In this document: in pieces, positions 36,262-48,254 of the stretch
How the letters are laid out: each line of letters begins with the position of its first letter
Position numbering within the stretch: position 1 is the stretch's first letter
NCBI GenBank assembly: GCA_036924285.1
Contig: JAYKYS010000002.1
Span: 49,243,501-49,307,500 of the forward strand
Direction of reading: 5' to 3'
From: Asterella californica
Taxonomy: Eukaryota > Streptophyta > Marchantiopsida > Marchantiales > Aytoniaceae
DNA: 64,000 bases
The notes under the pieces: model-generated
What the model was told of the DNA's origin: nothing
The model's database searches: none
Seen by the model: only the letters and a program-made list of their open reading frames with translations
Made by a program: the position numbers and the translations under genes

Positions 36262-36612
36262 CGGAACCAAAGGCCATCCCAGTGATAGGGCGCCTGCCTA
36301 GGAGGGAAGTGGTCTCAGGATCAATCCCTCCTGGCCTCTGGTTCCTATTCTGACATGTTGGCCTCCCGGATGAGAGTCTATGTTGGGTATTCAGCCATGT
36401 CCTGTATACCTAGGGGCGGGAGACCAGTATCTCCCTTAATCGTGGGCTTCCTGGCCTAAGCCTCCGCATGCCATCCTGAATATACTATGGGAGATATCTG
36501 GTGCGCATATGGGGGGCTGTAAGCCCTGTGGGGCAGCCTCATAAGTGTTGGGGCTTCGGCCTACATTGGATGGCTTGTAGTATATTCAGGATGGCATCAA
36601 GATGGCATCAAG
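36262..36612 (+). mobile_element. SINE-like tRNA-derived repeat with terminal hairpin
   Basis: The first ~75 bp (CCCAGTGATAGGGCGCC and GGATCAATCCCTCC) resemble RNA polymerase III A and B boxes. This is followed by a non-coding body. An 18-bp arm GCCATCCTGAATATACTA (36470-36487) is perfectly inverted at 36578-36595, and the unit ends in two copies of ATGGCATCAAG. No poly-A tail or clear target duplication was found, so the class is an inference. Confidence 0.5.
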
Positions 36613-37663
36613 AGCATAGGAAACTTTTGTTAATTTGTTAAATAACCACCGAGTCAGCTTAGGATGGAGAATGAGGCTATGAGAGTCTTTATTAGTGAAG
36701 AGGTAGAGTATGTGGAGACAACTGTGAAACTTATATTAAAAAAGGGCCAAAGTTGTAAATAAAGCTTTGTACGCATAAGGACAGCAGGGGGCAGCTTAAG
36801 CTAGGGCCCTACTTCTGATAAGTGACTGTGCTTATAAGGACAGCAGGGGGCAGCTTAAGCAGGGGCCTTAAAACTTTAGGTTAAATACTGCGGCGGCTGA
36901 AGATCGGGGACACTTTTTAAAACAGTTTTTCTAAGTGAGTGGGGCGGAAGGAGGAAAAAGGAGGAGAATTAGGGTTTGAGGAGAGGAGACGCTGAGAAGC
37001 TTGGAGGCTGAGTGAGGATCGATTTTTTTCTGACAGAATTGAGTGGAGTGATTTTTTTGGACTGAGAGCTGAAGCGGAAGGAAGGGAATTAGGGATTTAG
37101 GATCAGGGAAGCGCATGAGAAGCTTGGAGACAGGGAGAGAGGAAATTTTCTGGACAGAATTGAGAAGGTGGACGGGGAGATTGGGACAGAGGGACAGACA
37201 AGCGTTTGGAGGTTGGAGCTTCATCTGACATACAGTTTGGGGTTTGGAGGCAGTAGAATTGAACGGACAGAGGTGGTTTATTTGAAGGAGATCGTTTTTG
37301 ACAAGGCTTTGGTTGTCGTGAGATCAAATTCTTGGAATTTTCAGCTGAGAGGGACTCATGAGAGGAGGAGACAGATATTTTCTTAACAGTGAAGTGAACC
37401 GTTGACACTGAAATAAAGCTATTTCTACTCCGGAGAGATCTATTTGTGTACCTGAGTGCGTGCTTGAGTGTTTGTTTTGCAATTGGTAGGCACAAGAGGC
37501 TGTGTTTTGAGATTTCATCGTCTGCAGCGACTTATTTTCCTTTCTGGTCATTTCTCTCTGATCTATCACAGTTAGGAGGTCCGTCCTCCCCAAGAAAGAC
37601 TCTCGCCACGACACCGGAGATAGTACAGAAAGGCATAATAGACTCCAAGATGAATTTAATGCT
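36613..37663. other. Possible 5' LTR/leader region of copia element A
   Basis: There is no gene here. The sequence ATAAGGACAGCAGGGGGCAG occurs twice, at about 36775 and 36832, as a short direct repeat. The long minus ORFs at 37103-37815 have no recognisable product and overlap the start of the copia gag on the other strand. The upstream copia LTR could lie here, but no matching downstream copy was found. Confidence 0.35.
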
Positions 37664-40600
37664 GTGATGTATACATCCGGATCAATGGTTGACCGCATAA
37701 ATGAGGTGATCAAGCTAGCAGAGCAGATGAGGGATATCGATATCAAACGAAGGAGCAGCAAGTGGTTCGTCAGGCTTCTTGGCAGTCTAGGAAGAACTCT
37801 TTTTTGGAAAGACATGGTTAAGAGCTTGACTGGTAGAGATCATCTTTCTTTGGCAGTTTTGAAAGATCAGTGGTTGAAAGCTAAACAGTATATTGATTGT
37901 CTTACTCGAACCCAAGGATCAACAACGTTAACCAAAGATGAGCAAGGAAAGTCAATTATAGAGAAAGATGAGTTGACCATGATGATCAATCAGTCACGAA
38001 CTTCAAAGTATTTCAATGGCTGTTGTAACTATTGCGAAGAGTTTGGTCACAAAAAGAAACATTGTGAGAAACCAGCAAGGGCCAACTAGCGAGCAAGAGA
38101 GAGAGAGAAAAGAATGAATTTTGCTAAGAGAGAAAGATCGAGTCAACCAACATTCTCAAATGAGAAAGCATTTGTCACTCTTCACACGGATAGTAGATGC
38201 AGTGACTGGTTCATTGATTCGGGTGCTCCATCACATGTGACCCAAATTTCTCTGAAATTTCACCAATCAACATCTTTACTGCCAAAGGAGATAACTTCTT
38301 GACCACGAGAAGAAAAGATGTTCAACTGACACTTGGATCAATCACCTCTGACGATTATTGTCAAAGATGTGTTGTACTCAAGTGACGCACAAACCAACTT
38401 ACTGAGTAGAAGTAAGATTGCATCTTGTTACCGAAAGGTTCGTTTTGATGCTAAAGCTTGTTATATTCTGGATTCTCTCGGACTCGCTGTAGCTCAAGCA
38501 GAATTGGACGGAAGATTATACCGCCTATGGCTGCATGAGACGGCTTACCTTGGAGCAGTAAAGACGGTGACTTCAAAATTCACCTCAGTTCCACTCACTG
38601 TTTGGCATGAGAGACTTGGAGATCTGAATGAGAACTGGAATCAGTGTCACTCACAATTCTGACAGCATACTACTTCAGAGTCTTGCTTTCAGAAAAAACA
38701 ACACAGAGTACCTTTCCTACATCGACTATCATATCGACCAGCTTCTACAACTTATACACTCAAAAATCTGTGGATGCGTCAATGTCCCTTCCCTAAGAAA
38801 CTCTAAGTATGTACTTACTTTCATTGATGATTACAGCTGGAGGATCTGGGTTTATGGGCTTGCAAGGAAAACTGGACAAGCAGTCTTCACATTTCCAGGA
38901 GTTCAAGTCGCTTTCTGAAAATGAATCGAGAAAGAACATACAAACACTAAGGTTAGACAACGGAGGTGAATACACGAATAACGAAATGACTTCATTTCTA
39001 AAAAATCATAGGATTATACACCAAAGTACGAGTCCATATTCTCTACAACAGAATGGGGTTGCAAAAAGAGCAAATTGTATGCTCTTGGAGGGAGAAAGGT
39101 TGATGTTGTATGGACGGAACGTAGAAAAAGTACTATGAGCAGAAGTTGTACGTACAATGGTAAATTTGCGCAATAGATCTCCAAACAGGATTCTCTAGGA
39201 CAAAACGTCTGAGGAGCTATGGATAGAGAGGAAGTCAGACTTGTCTCACAAAAGAGTATTTGGCGCTATTGCTTATGTACACATCCCAGATGAGAGACAG
39301 ATGAAGCTGGATTCAGAGTCTCAAAAATGTGTGCATGTGGGCTATTATGAAGATAGTAGTGCTTACAGGCTCTTTGATCCAGTCACTTGGCAGTTGGTGA
39401 AAAGTAGAGACGTAATATTTCAAGAGAGTTCAACTCCCTTTACAACTGAGTTTGTTCTTCATGAGTTGCTCATTGCTGAGTCTGTGATACACATTGTTAT
39501 ACAACTTGTAAACTCTCGCAGTATCACTCATCCATCATGTCCAACTATCAGTCAACTGTATCTACTTCTCAGTCTGAAAGATCACCTGTACTCAGTCTTC
39601 ACTTAAATACTTCTCCACTCCAGTCAAATCTTACTTCACAATCTTTTTAGACCTAAAGCTCACATAACATCAAGAATCGATAGGACTCTCATCTGAAGAC
39701 TACTTATATAATTATCTTGTACCCGATCTAGAAAACACGTACGACCTCAAAGTCGTCTTCAAGATTATGCATGGATTACAAGTACACCATACTTATTAAA
39801 TAAGATAGAAAATGAGTTGATGGTTGTCAATCAAGAAGACTTCTTGATTGAATATTCATGGACGACCACTATTTCTGCTGATCCTACTCAGCCATAATCT
39901 TATGAGGAAGCCCTCCGCTCCTCTGAGTCTAATCAGTGGCAAACTGTCATTACAGCGGACAGCGGACCATCTCATAAAAACATTGACACATGAGAGATAG
40001 TAGATTTACCGCTTGGACAGAAGGTTATTGATAGCCGATGGGTCTTCAAGCTTAAGCATAATTCAGATGGGACCATCCAATGATTCAAAGCACGTCTCGT
40101 AGCCAAAGGCCACACACGGTGATATAGAGTTGACTACAATGAGATCTTCTCTCTCATAATACAGCTCACTACTTTACGCACACTGTTGGCTATAGTTAAT
40201 CATCGCAGGTTGTTACTACTTCAGCTTGATGTTGATACAGCAGATCTTTACCGTACATTGACTGAACAGGTTTTCATGTCCTTACCTTCAGGATATGAGT
40301 ATCTCGAGACGAAGTTCAAATAACCAGTGTGCCTTCTCCTCAAGGGGTTGTATGACCTTCATCAACCAGCAGATGTTGGTGGTAGCGCCTCGGACGCTTT
40401 CTTGATAAAGCTCGGTTTCGTGAAATCAAAAGCTGACCCATGCCTGTATACACGTTCCAAAGGGTCTGATTCGGTCATGCTAGTCATTTATGTCGATGAT
40501 GTCATTCTTGTCAGTTCGTCCCAGCAGCAACTAGATTTACTGGTATCTCAGTTAAAGCAAGAGCTGAGGATGAACTGACCAACACCACTGGAATGGTGCC

Positions 40601-41140
40601 TGGACATGAAGATAGACATTCATTACGATACATGTTACATTCCACTTAATCAGCAAAGATACTTGGAGAGCATTTTGGCACGATCAGGTTTTCAGGAGTG
40701 CACTATGAGTACTAAGCCAATGGATGTCAATCTCAAGGTGGATAAACTGGGATTTCTCAATAATACAGCAGGACATCAACCCACTGAAGAAAACTGCTAC
40801 CAGTGACTGGTGAGAATGCTCATGTTAGCGATGTTGCTAACTCGACCTGATTTAGTATTTGCAGTGAGTTTTGTTAGCCAATTTTGTTCTACTCCCACTT
40901 TGGATCATGTGACTATGGTTGAACGTATTTTCAGGTATCAGTCTCAACTGTCACAAGAGAGGCTATTTGGTTGCATCAACTCTTGGCAGATCTTCATGCC
41001 TCACATTTCTTAGCAAGACCAACGACTATTTGTGGAGATAACAATGGAACTCTAGATATGGTTAAAAATCTTGTTAATCATTCTAGAAGTAAACATATCA
41101 ATGTTCAACACCACTTTGTCTGTAAGTATATGATTTAGGT
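37664..41140 (+). pseudogene. Ty1/copia retrotransposon polyprotein, decayed (copia A)
   Basis: Fragments in several frames follow copia order (Gag, protease, integrase, RT, RNase H). The Gag end has the zinc knuckle CNYCEEFGHKKKHC (about 38024-38065). The protease site is WFIDSGAPSHVT. The integrase core has FIDDYSWRIWVYGL and RLDNGGEYTNNEM. Its third acidic residue is replaced in NGVAKRAN, where copia B keeps Glu (NGMSERKN), a GAA-to-AAA type change at 39064. RT has SRWVFKLKHNSDGTI, KGLYDL and YVDDVIL (Asp codons near 40495-40500). RNase H ends near ICGDNNGTLDMVK and SRSKHINVQHHFV. Many stops and frame changes make it non-functional. Confidence 0.88.
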
Positions 41141-42035
41141 CATATTTCAGTCACGCAGATAACGGAAAAGGAGCTTCGAAAAGACTTACCCGTACCAAAC
41201 ACGACTATTGCCTGGAGAAGTTAGGACTTCAGTAGAACAGAGAAGTAGGAAGAGATGTTAGTTTCAGACTTTTCAGTCTCAGTTAATACTTTTTGATTCT
41301 ACAGTTTACGTTAAAACTACTTGTCTGTTCGCAGCACTTCTTGCATGCACGGGCACTGAGTCCAGTTTGCTTCCTTATATATTGGCTCTTTCTCTCCGTA
41401 TGTTCATTCACATCTCAAGAAGCTTTCAGGATGTCATATCTCTGCTGTACTTGGTACTGTGTAATGTGTGTTAGAAACGCATACACTTATCGACAAGTGA
41501 TGCTCTCCATTATTAGGAGCCCGTCCTCGGGTCCCGCTCATCAGGTCAAAGCTACGTGACTGCGACTTTTTCACCATGAAATAAGCTGCTTTACATAACA
41601 CAAGAAGATTTTGTGTTCCCTTGATGCCCCTGGAACTGTCGTAACGCTCATGCCGCAGCAAAGCATTCCCAATCAAAAGTAGAGCAAGTAAGGAAAGGTA
41701 CTTACGCTTCTTCTCGCGGCTCTCTCATTCTGCTTGTGATAGAATAGATTTATACGTGTTTAATCTAAACAATCAACATTACTCTTGACTCTACGAAGCT
41801 ACAAGATGACAAGTTATTACGCCGACTATCCTGCAAGGCGTCATAATTAGAGTCAAGAACCTTTACACTCTTGTGGAATCCTGGGATGCGCAGCAGGTTT
41901 AGGCCATAGAATTGATTCAGTTCTAACGAGTATGGCGAGCAACACGAGGATAGATCTCAGTATAGCCATATTAGGAGCCCGCGCCGTGCTCATATATATT
42001 TACTTGTTTCAGAGATGTGCTTCCAGTCACTTACT
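41141..42035. other. Interval after copia A, no supported genes
   Basis: No gene or clear LTR was recognised. TGTTAGTTTCAG at about 41266 follows a purine-rich stretch and could start a 3' LTR, but its 5' partner was not found. Confidence 0.35.
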
Positions 42036-42550
42036 TAACAGTTTTAGTACCTGAGATGATTAACTTGTCTTGATACGAATGCACTGTGACGTTCCGGATC
42101 CTACAATTCAGACCCACTGTGCTCTGAATCTAAATTCAATGATTCAAGCTTGAACGTGGCCCCAATGCCAGCTAGGAGGATCCTTCTGGGCCGATATGCG
42201 GAAGTCCGGCGTCGTCTGACATTTTGCATGACGTGTAATATAAGAGTACTTGCAGAGCTCCTGCCAGTGCGAGTGCTGAAGGAAGGTATCCAGGCGATAA
42301 ACAATAAACAAGGTCTCTTATTCTTCTCACTGCTGGAAAGACATATTCTCTTCTAACGTTGTGTCTTTTCCGCCAGAGTTTAGTTGAATAAGATCACCAC
42401 TATACCACTAGCCTCCCGTCCGATATCGTCTGTTCGCATTAATAAACACTAGAATTTTCTGTAGCATCCAATATTCGCGGAACAACTGGACTTCGTCTTG
42501 TATTCAGTTTAATCTACTTACCCTGTACACAGACTCTACATGCTATTTAC

Positions 42551-42780
42551 AGGCTGTTTACAGAGTTCACATCCGCTGGTCAGAACCAGTCGACTGGATA
42601 TTCATCTGGGTATGCCAACTTCACGGTTGTCGTGTAAGAGAACTCGGTGCTGGACACGTTCTGATAGCCTGTTTACAGAGTTCACATCCGCTGGTCAGAA
42701 CCAGTCGACTGGATATTCATCTGGGTATGCCAACTTCACGGTTGTCGTGTAAGAGAACTCGGTGCTGGACACGTTCTGAT
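42551..42780. repeat. Tandem duplication, 2 x 115 bp
   Basis: The segment 42551-42665 is repeated without visible difference at 42666-42780. The paralogous region near 53780-53895 has a single copy. The duplication therefore probably arose after the segmental duplication, or was lost from the other copy. Confidence 0.92.
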
Positions 42781-42796
42781 CATGATCAGAACGTGT
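42769..42796. promoter_or_regulatory. Perfect 28-bp palindrome upstream of HNL gene
   Basis: The half-site ACACGTTCTGATCA is followed by its exact reverse complement. The paralogous copy at 53883-53906 keeps a perfect 24-bp palindrome with a different centre. It may be a dimeric protein-binding site or just a foldback. No function is shown by the sequence. Confidence 0.6.
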
Positions 42797-43377
42797 TAGT
42801 GTCTTTAAGTGTCTTGCAATCGTTGTCTACTTGACGTATTCTGACATGAGCTTGGATATCGATCCATCATGTTCCAGCTCTTTCTGTTGATTGGTACATT
42901 CAACTCTTGCTCTTGATGATTGTATCAAGCTCATGTATGCGTGCTCATTTCAGTTCCAGCATTCACACTCGTGTCAGTCTGCCCAGGAAGAAGAGTGAGC
43001 AATGTTGCTGTGATCTCTTCACTCTCTACCTCTGTGCTACAAAGATAAACAGATATAATCGGTGACATCTCCGATCAAACGTGGAGTCCAACTGGGCTTT
43101 CTCAGAAGTACCAACGAGTAATAGTAAGTGTCGTCGTCTTAGACTGATTGTCATCGTGATGCCCATTTCTTAAGAAGGGTCATGATCACAACCTAGTAGA
43201 TTCAACGCTCGATTTAATTTCCTCCACAGATCGTTTCTTGAATAAGTTCTTGGTACACTGTCAAGATCTAGACGTTGTGTACGCTACTTATACTGGTACT
43301 GCTTTGCTTTGGAAGTATATTAGCGCTAGCCGTGAAGAAGAATCAGGGCTATCTAACGAGGCGAGAATAGCTACTTC

Positions 43378-46300
43378 ATGGCCAAGTCCAAGAACTTCAA
43401 CGCGAGGATCGATCAAGCTTCAAGCAGTACTTCGAATTCTCCTCAAAAGGTTGTGATCCGACCGCTTGCAACAATCTGGATGTAACTGGGTATTACTCGT
43501 TTTGATTAGAGAAGCATACACCACTTCATTCTCATAGTAAGTCTCCTGTTGTAATGCTTATTACGTCTCTTCAATTCTTATCAATTGCACGGATATACGG
43601 TGGTCCTGAGTTGTGCGTACTATTGCTGGATGTTTCATCTCAGCGCATTTTCCCGTATTCCGTTAATCTGTTGAGAAAGTCTTTGTGACTGTGAACTTTG
43701 CACATATGTTCAGATAAGCGATTCTCTCTTCAAGCTCTTCGAACCAGCTCCACCAGCTATCATAAGCATCGATATCATTTTCTTTCATGGGCTTCAATTT
43801 GAGCACAACTCTGATGCATATCTTTCGACTTGGACAAGAGGAGGTGAATCGCAAGAAATCTGGCCACAAACGTGGCTTCCCCAGAAATATCCTGGAGCGC
43901 GAATTTTATCGGTATCCTATGATGCTTTCATACGAACGACTGGCACGGACGGAATGATGGATATGCACCAGATCGGGGAAAATTTGTTGGGAGATATTTT
44001 GAGGGCCCGGAAAATTCAGGGGATAGAATATTGTCCAATAGTTCTCGTGGGTCACAGCTTTGGTGGCCTTGTTATAAAGCAGTTATGCTTGCATGCTTAC
44101 AGAAGCAAAGAAAATCCGGCAAAAGGGCAAGATATAAGCAAGTTCCTAGATAGCATTCGGGGAATCTTTTTCTACGGAACACCACATAGGGGGATTAATG
44201 ATGAACTTTTGTGGAAACATTCGAAGATTAGTAGCATGCCAGCAAATAAGCCCCTGCTGAGTTTCGTGAAACTACTCGGCAAAAAGGCTGCTAGACTTCA
44301 TGAAGAATTTGAGCAGAGGTGGCGAGAGTACAAGTGGCGAATATATGGAATCGGAGAGTTACATGTAAGTTACATGATTTTGGTCGCGCGCTTCTATCCT
44401 TATGAAATGTTATGATATCCTTGATGTAGGTAATAAGTGCGTAAGCTACTCGTGTTAGTGACTGCATGCTGCCTGACCTGAAATTATAGAATCTAATGTT
44501 TACACTGGAGTTCTTATGTCTATACTTTCTGTGAACATGAATTGAGTTTTAAAGGACGAGAATTCACTCTACGGCGATCTATACATGAATCATGCTGTGT
44601 TCTTTTATTGCCCGATATTTTGCAAACTAATATAAGTTGGCGAACCACGCTTTTAATTAGGATTAACATCACAAAAGGCACAGATCTCTTTCTCAGAGAT
44701 TCTGGAGTTATGTGGCATGAGCTCCCTTAGGCTAATAGTTTGCAAGAGAAGTGAAAGAATACATGGCCGTAATTCGAGTAAATTGTGCGTCTTTTTATTG
44801 CTTCCATGCAGGCGATGGAAGGACAACGCGACCCTCTAGTGCCGGAGGCATCTTCGCGATTCGGTGATAACTATCTGACAGATGAATCTGATCACTTCTC
44901 TATCTGTAGACCTGTAAGCAGAACGAGCAATAGATACCTACACCTCGTTGATCTCATCGATACCGTATATGTTGAGAAGAGTCGTCAGGTATTATGCACT
45001 GCCCAAAGTATTTCGTAAAAGTGAAATTTGAATCTAATTTTGCTTAATTTTGTTTTCAGTTCTTCGCTGCTTGATTTGAGAAATAGTAAAAAGTCATAAT
45101 TAATTTCAGAATTTCAGAATTTCAGAATCTCTGATATGCTCATCGGTAAATTAGATGGACTGCCATATGCATTCACTGAATCGGATTCTCTTTGTATATT
45201 TTTGTACCCTCAAAGGTTGACCTGAACGTGGTGGGGGTAGAATCCCTTCAGACTGAAGTTCAGAAGCACTTGCAGAAACATACTTTTCTGGGGTTTTGTG
45301 GCATGGGAGGTGTTGGTAAAACGACCATGGCGAGGGTAGCGTTCAACACCCTATCTTCCACATTTGAGTACACTTGTTTCGTGAGTGAAGTGAAGCTGAT
45401 CCAGGGAAACAAGGAAGAGATCAAGGAGAAGGTTTGGAAGAACATGCGTCGCCATGGCCAGTCTGTGCCAGGAGGGACCAGGGCAGATATGTGGGCGGAA
45501 GTCACTGGCAAGAAGTTGCTGGTTGTGTTCGATGACATTGAGAAATTCGAAGATGCAGAGCTTCTAGAAGAGATAGCAGCTGACAACGGCTCGAAAGAAA
45601 GTCGATTCATAATAACCAGTCGTAATGCTGGAGTTCTGGGTTACTTTGGTGTAGATCGGATCTACATATGTGATGTTCCATTTTTGAAAGACGAATTTGC
45701 AACAGAGTTGTTTATCACGCACGCATTTTCTGATGGAAAGGAACCTCCGGAGCACTTGAAGCACATTATGCAGGACGTAGTGAAAGGATGTGCAGGTTTG
45801 CCGCTCACTCTGGTGGTCCTTGGGAAATATCTTGGAACGATAACGGATGAGAAGATTTGGAGTGAGGCTCTAGATGCAGTGAGAAAGGTAGAAGAAATTC
45901 CCAACTTAGATCTGGAAGAGAGAGTGTGGAGAAAATTGCAACTGAGCTATGATGCTTTGGGAGATCCGGAGAAGCATATGTTTCTGGATATTGTCTCTCT
46001 TTTCCTCGTTAAAGATCCTCCGTTTAGTTTCGAAGAAATTAGAAGTGCATGGTCTTCAATGTACGGATATGTGAACACACGATGGAAAACATTGGTGGAC
46101 CGGTCTCTGGTTCAAGAAGAAGAAACGATGAACTCGTACACAGCCCCTGCCAGGGGTGTGATTGACACTTCTCGAACACGATGGACCACGGACCATGGAG
46201 GTGACGGTCGAAAGGTCCGAATCTTTACGCGTATACATATGCATGAACATCTGAGGAGAATGGGCCAGAGGATTGCGAAAATGTCGAGTCGATATGTTTC

Positions 46301-48254
46301 GTTGATTGACGATCAATCGGTAAGTGTTTGCACTTGAGACTCATCCTTTTCTTGGTGATACGTATACATGTACAGTTTTGGTTTGTGTGATTGTCTTATT
46401 TCCTCTTCCGATAGATGAAGTGAAAGAGGTCACTCGTGAAATAGTTTCTCGAGTTTAGCGTATGTATGGTTTTGTTTCGAACCCATTAAATTAAATAGAG
46501 TTCAAAACAAAAGCGCTCTTGTTTGAGTCAAAGAACTAACAGTGTATATCTACCTATAATATTGATATGCAGTCTTAGTTTATTTAGGTTTCTGAATTAT
46601 GTTCCGGTGGTCTTTTTGCATGAAGGGAGAACACCTCATTCATCCGGGGAAAGTTGTTGCACTCCGTGCGGATATCTCTCATCTTTCTTATTGTTCTACT
46701 GGAGATAACGATATCGGGCAATTTGACGAGAGTTCGTGGAAATTGCAGAAATTCATCTCACTACTCAAAGGAATACGTTATTTGAAGTTGAGCTTGAGGT
46801 TGTTTTTCTCGTGCGGGAGAAGTAAGATTACTAGAGGTTTTTCTCTTCCTAGCGGTCTAGTTCTGCTTCGGTGGGAGGGTTCCAACGCAAATCTCAAACT
46901 TGCTTTGGAAACTTCAGTTTGCAAGTCGTTGGTTGTTTTGATACTAAAGAGAGAAGATGATTGTTCCTTAGACATCCTTTCGCCACAAGCATGTGGATAT
47001 TTGTCCAGCTTAGAACGATTGATTATACATTTTTCAAGGTTGGTCCACCTAACACATGCATTTGGGAGCTTAAGCATGTTGAAACATTTAAAAATATATA
47101 GGTGTGAAAGACTGAAAAGGCTTCCGGAGACATTTGGAAACTTGAGTAAGTTGGAGCATTTAGAAATACATGGGTGTAAAAGACTGAAAAGGCTTCCGGA
47201 GACATTTGGAAACTTGAGTAGGTTGGAGCATTTAGAAATACATGGGTGTAAAAGACTGGAAAGGCTTCCGGAGACATTTGGAAATTTGAGTAGGTTGGAG
47301 CATTTGGAAATTAAATGGTGTAAAAGACTGGAAAGGCTTCCGGAGACATTTGGAAATTTGAGTAGGTTGAAGCATTTGGAAATTAAATGGTGTACAAGAG
47401 TGGAAAGGCTTCCAGAGACATTTGGAAACTTGAGTAGGTTGGAGCATTTGGAGATTAGTGGGTGTTTATTCTTGGAAACATTATTGGCGACACCTGGAGA
47501 CTGGAGTAGGTTGGAGCTTGGAGACTGGAGTAGGTTGGAGCATTTGGAGCATTTGAAGAATTGTGAGGATTTGAAACTGAGAAGAATATCGGAGACATTT
47601 GGAAACTTGAGTAGGTTCGAGCGTTTGGAGCATTTGGAGTTTGGATACTTGAGTAGGTTGGAGCGTTTGGAGCATTTGGAGTTTGGCTGTTTTGTACTGG
47701 AAAGATTACCGGAGACATTTGGAAACTTGAGTAGGTTGAAGCATTTGGAGATTAGTAGGTGTTTTAGTCTGAAAAGATTACCGGAAACATTTGGAAACTT
47801 GAGTAGGTTGGAGCATTTGGAGATTAAGGGGTGTGTTGTACTGAAAAGATTACCGGAGACATTTGGAAACTTGAGTAGGTTGGAGCACTTGGAGATTAAG
47901 GGGTGTGTTGTATTGGAAAGATTACCGGAGACATTTGGAAACTTGAGTAGGTTGGAGCGTTTGGAGATTAGCGGGTGTCTTGTACTGGAAAGATTACCGG
48001 AGACATTTGGAAACTTGAGTAGGTTGGAGCATTTGGAGATTATAGATTGTGATGTACTGGAAAGATTGCCGGAGACATTTGGGAACTTAGAGAGATTGAA
48101 ACATTTAAAAATAGAATCGTGTGCAAAGCTTGAGGGAGGTCCGGAGACATTTGAAAATTTAAGTAGGTTGGAGCACCTGCGTGTGAGCGACTGTGATTTG
48201 CTAGAGATTTCGCTGAAGGCGTCCGAAATCTTATGGAGGTTGCTTAGTAAATGA
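43378..48254 (+). CDS. HNL-class immune receptor: alpha/beta-hydrolase-NB-ARC-LRR
   Basis: Proposed exons are 43378-43481, 43719-44364, 44812-44988, 45216-46319 and about 46626-48254 (about 1219 residues). Junction phases agree, donors include GTAAGT at 44365 and 46320, and an in-frame TAA lies just upstream of the ATG. Residues ~35-310 form an alpha/beta-hydrolase: FFHGLQ, nucleophile motif GHSFGG (Ser ~148), FYGTPHRG, VPEASSRFGDN and ESDHFSI (His ~278). NB-ARC follows: P-loop GMGGVGKTT (Lys ~344), Walker B LLVVFDDI (Asp ~415/416), FIITSR, CAGLPL, and MHE at ~651 in place of MHD. The rest is about 15 LRRs of 24 residues. The protein is probably an intracellular nucleotide-switched pathogen sensor; the hydrolase substrate is unknown. 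The start of exon 5 is the least certain point. Confidence 0.9.
47065..48200 (+). repeat. 72-bp tandem array encoding 24-residue LRRs
   Basis: About 15 units of the form FGNLSRLEHLEI-x-x-C-x-x-LERLPET lie inside the last HNL exon. Framework positions are almost invariant, even at the DNA level. Most change is at the residues around the Cys (HGCKR, KWCTR, SGCLF, KGCVV, IDCDV). Two units at about 47500-47700 are irregular, with partial duplications such as LERLEHLEFG. Confidence 0.92.

Larger units (their letters stand above)
42036..43377 (+). promoter_or_regulatory. 5' flanking region of the HNL gene
   Basis: This region, with exon 1, is duplicated at 53271-54482. It carries a two-copy 115-bp tandem repeat and a 28-bp palindrome (listed separately). 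TTTCCTCCACAG at about 43218-43229 could be the acceptor of a 5' UTR intron. Conserved 67-68-codon ORFs near 42101-42356 exist on both strands in both copies, but they use non-ATG starts and may simply reflect recent duplication. Confidence 0.45.

Noticed and set aside
37480..37500. TGGTAGGCACAAG as a copia A primer site
   Set aside because: No convincing tRNA match and no LTR pair to confirm its position.
37103..37815. Minus-strand ORFs of 130 and 163 codons
   Set aside because: Ser/Pro/Leu-rich composition without motifs; they overlap the start of copia A gag on the opposite strand and look like antisense shadows.
43672..43674. TGA as a lesion in the HNL gene
   Set aside because: It falls in the proposed intron 1 (43482-43718), so it need not disrupt the coding sequence, although the pseudogene copy has TGG there.
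45059..45215. Alternative acceptor at about 45059 for the NB-ARC exon
   Set aside because: The DNA after TTTTCAG there soon meets stops in all suitable frames, whereas the acceptor ending at 45215 keeps phase 0 into the NB-ARC frame.
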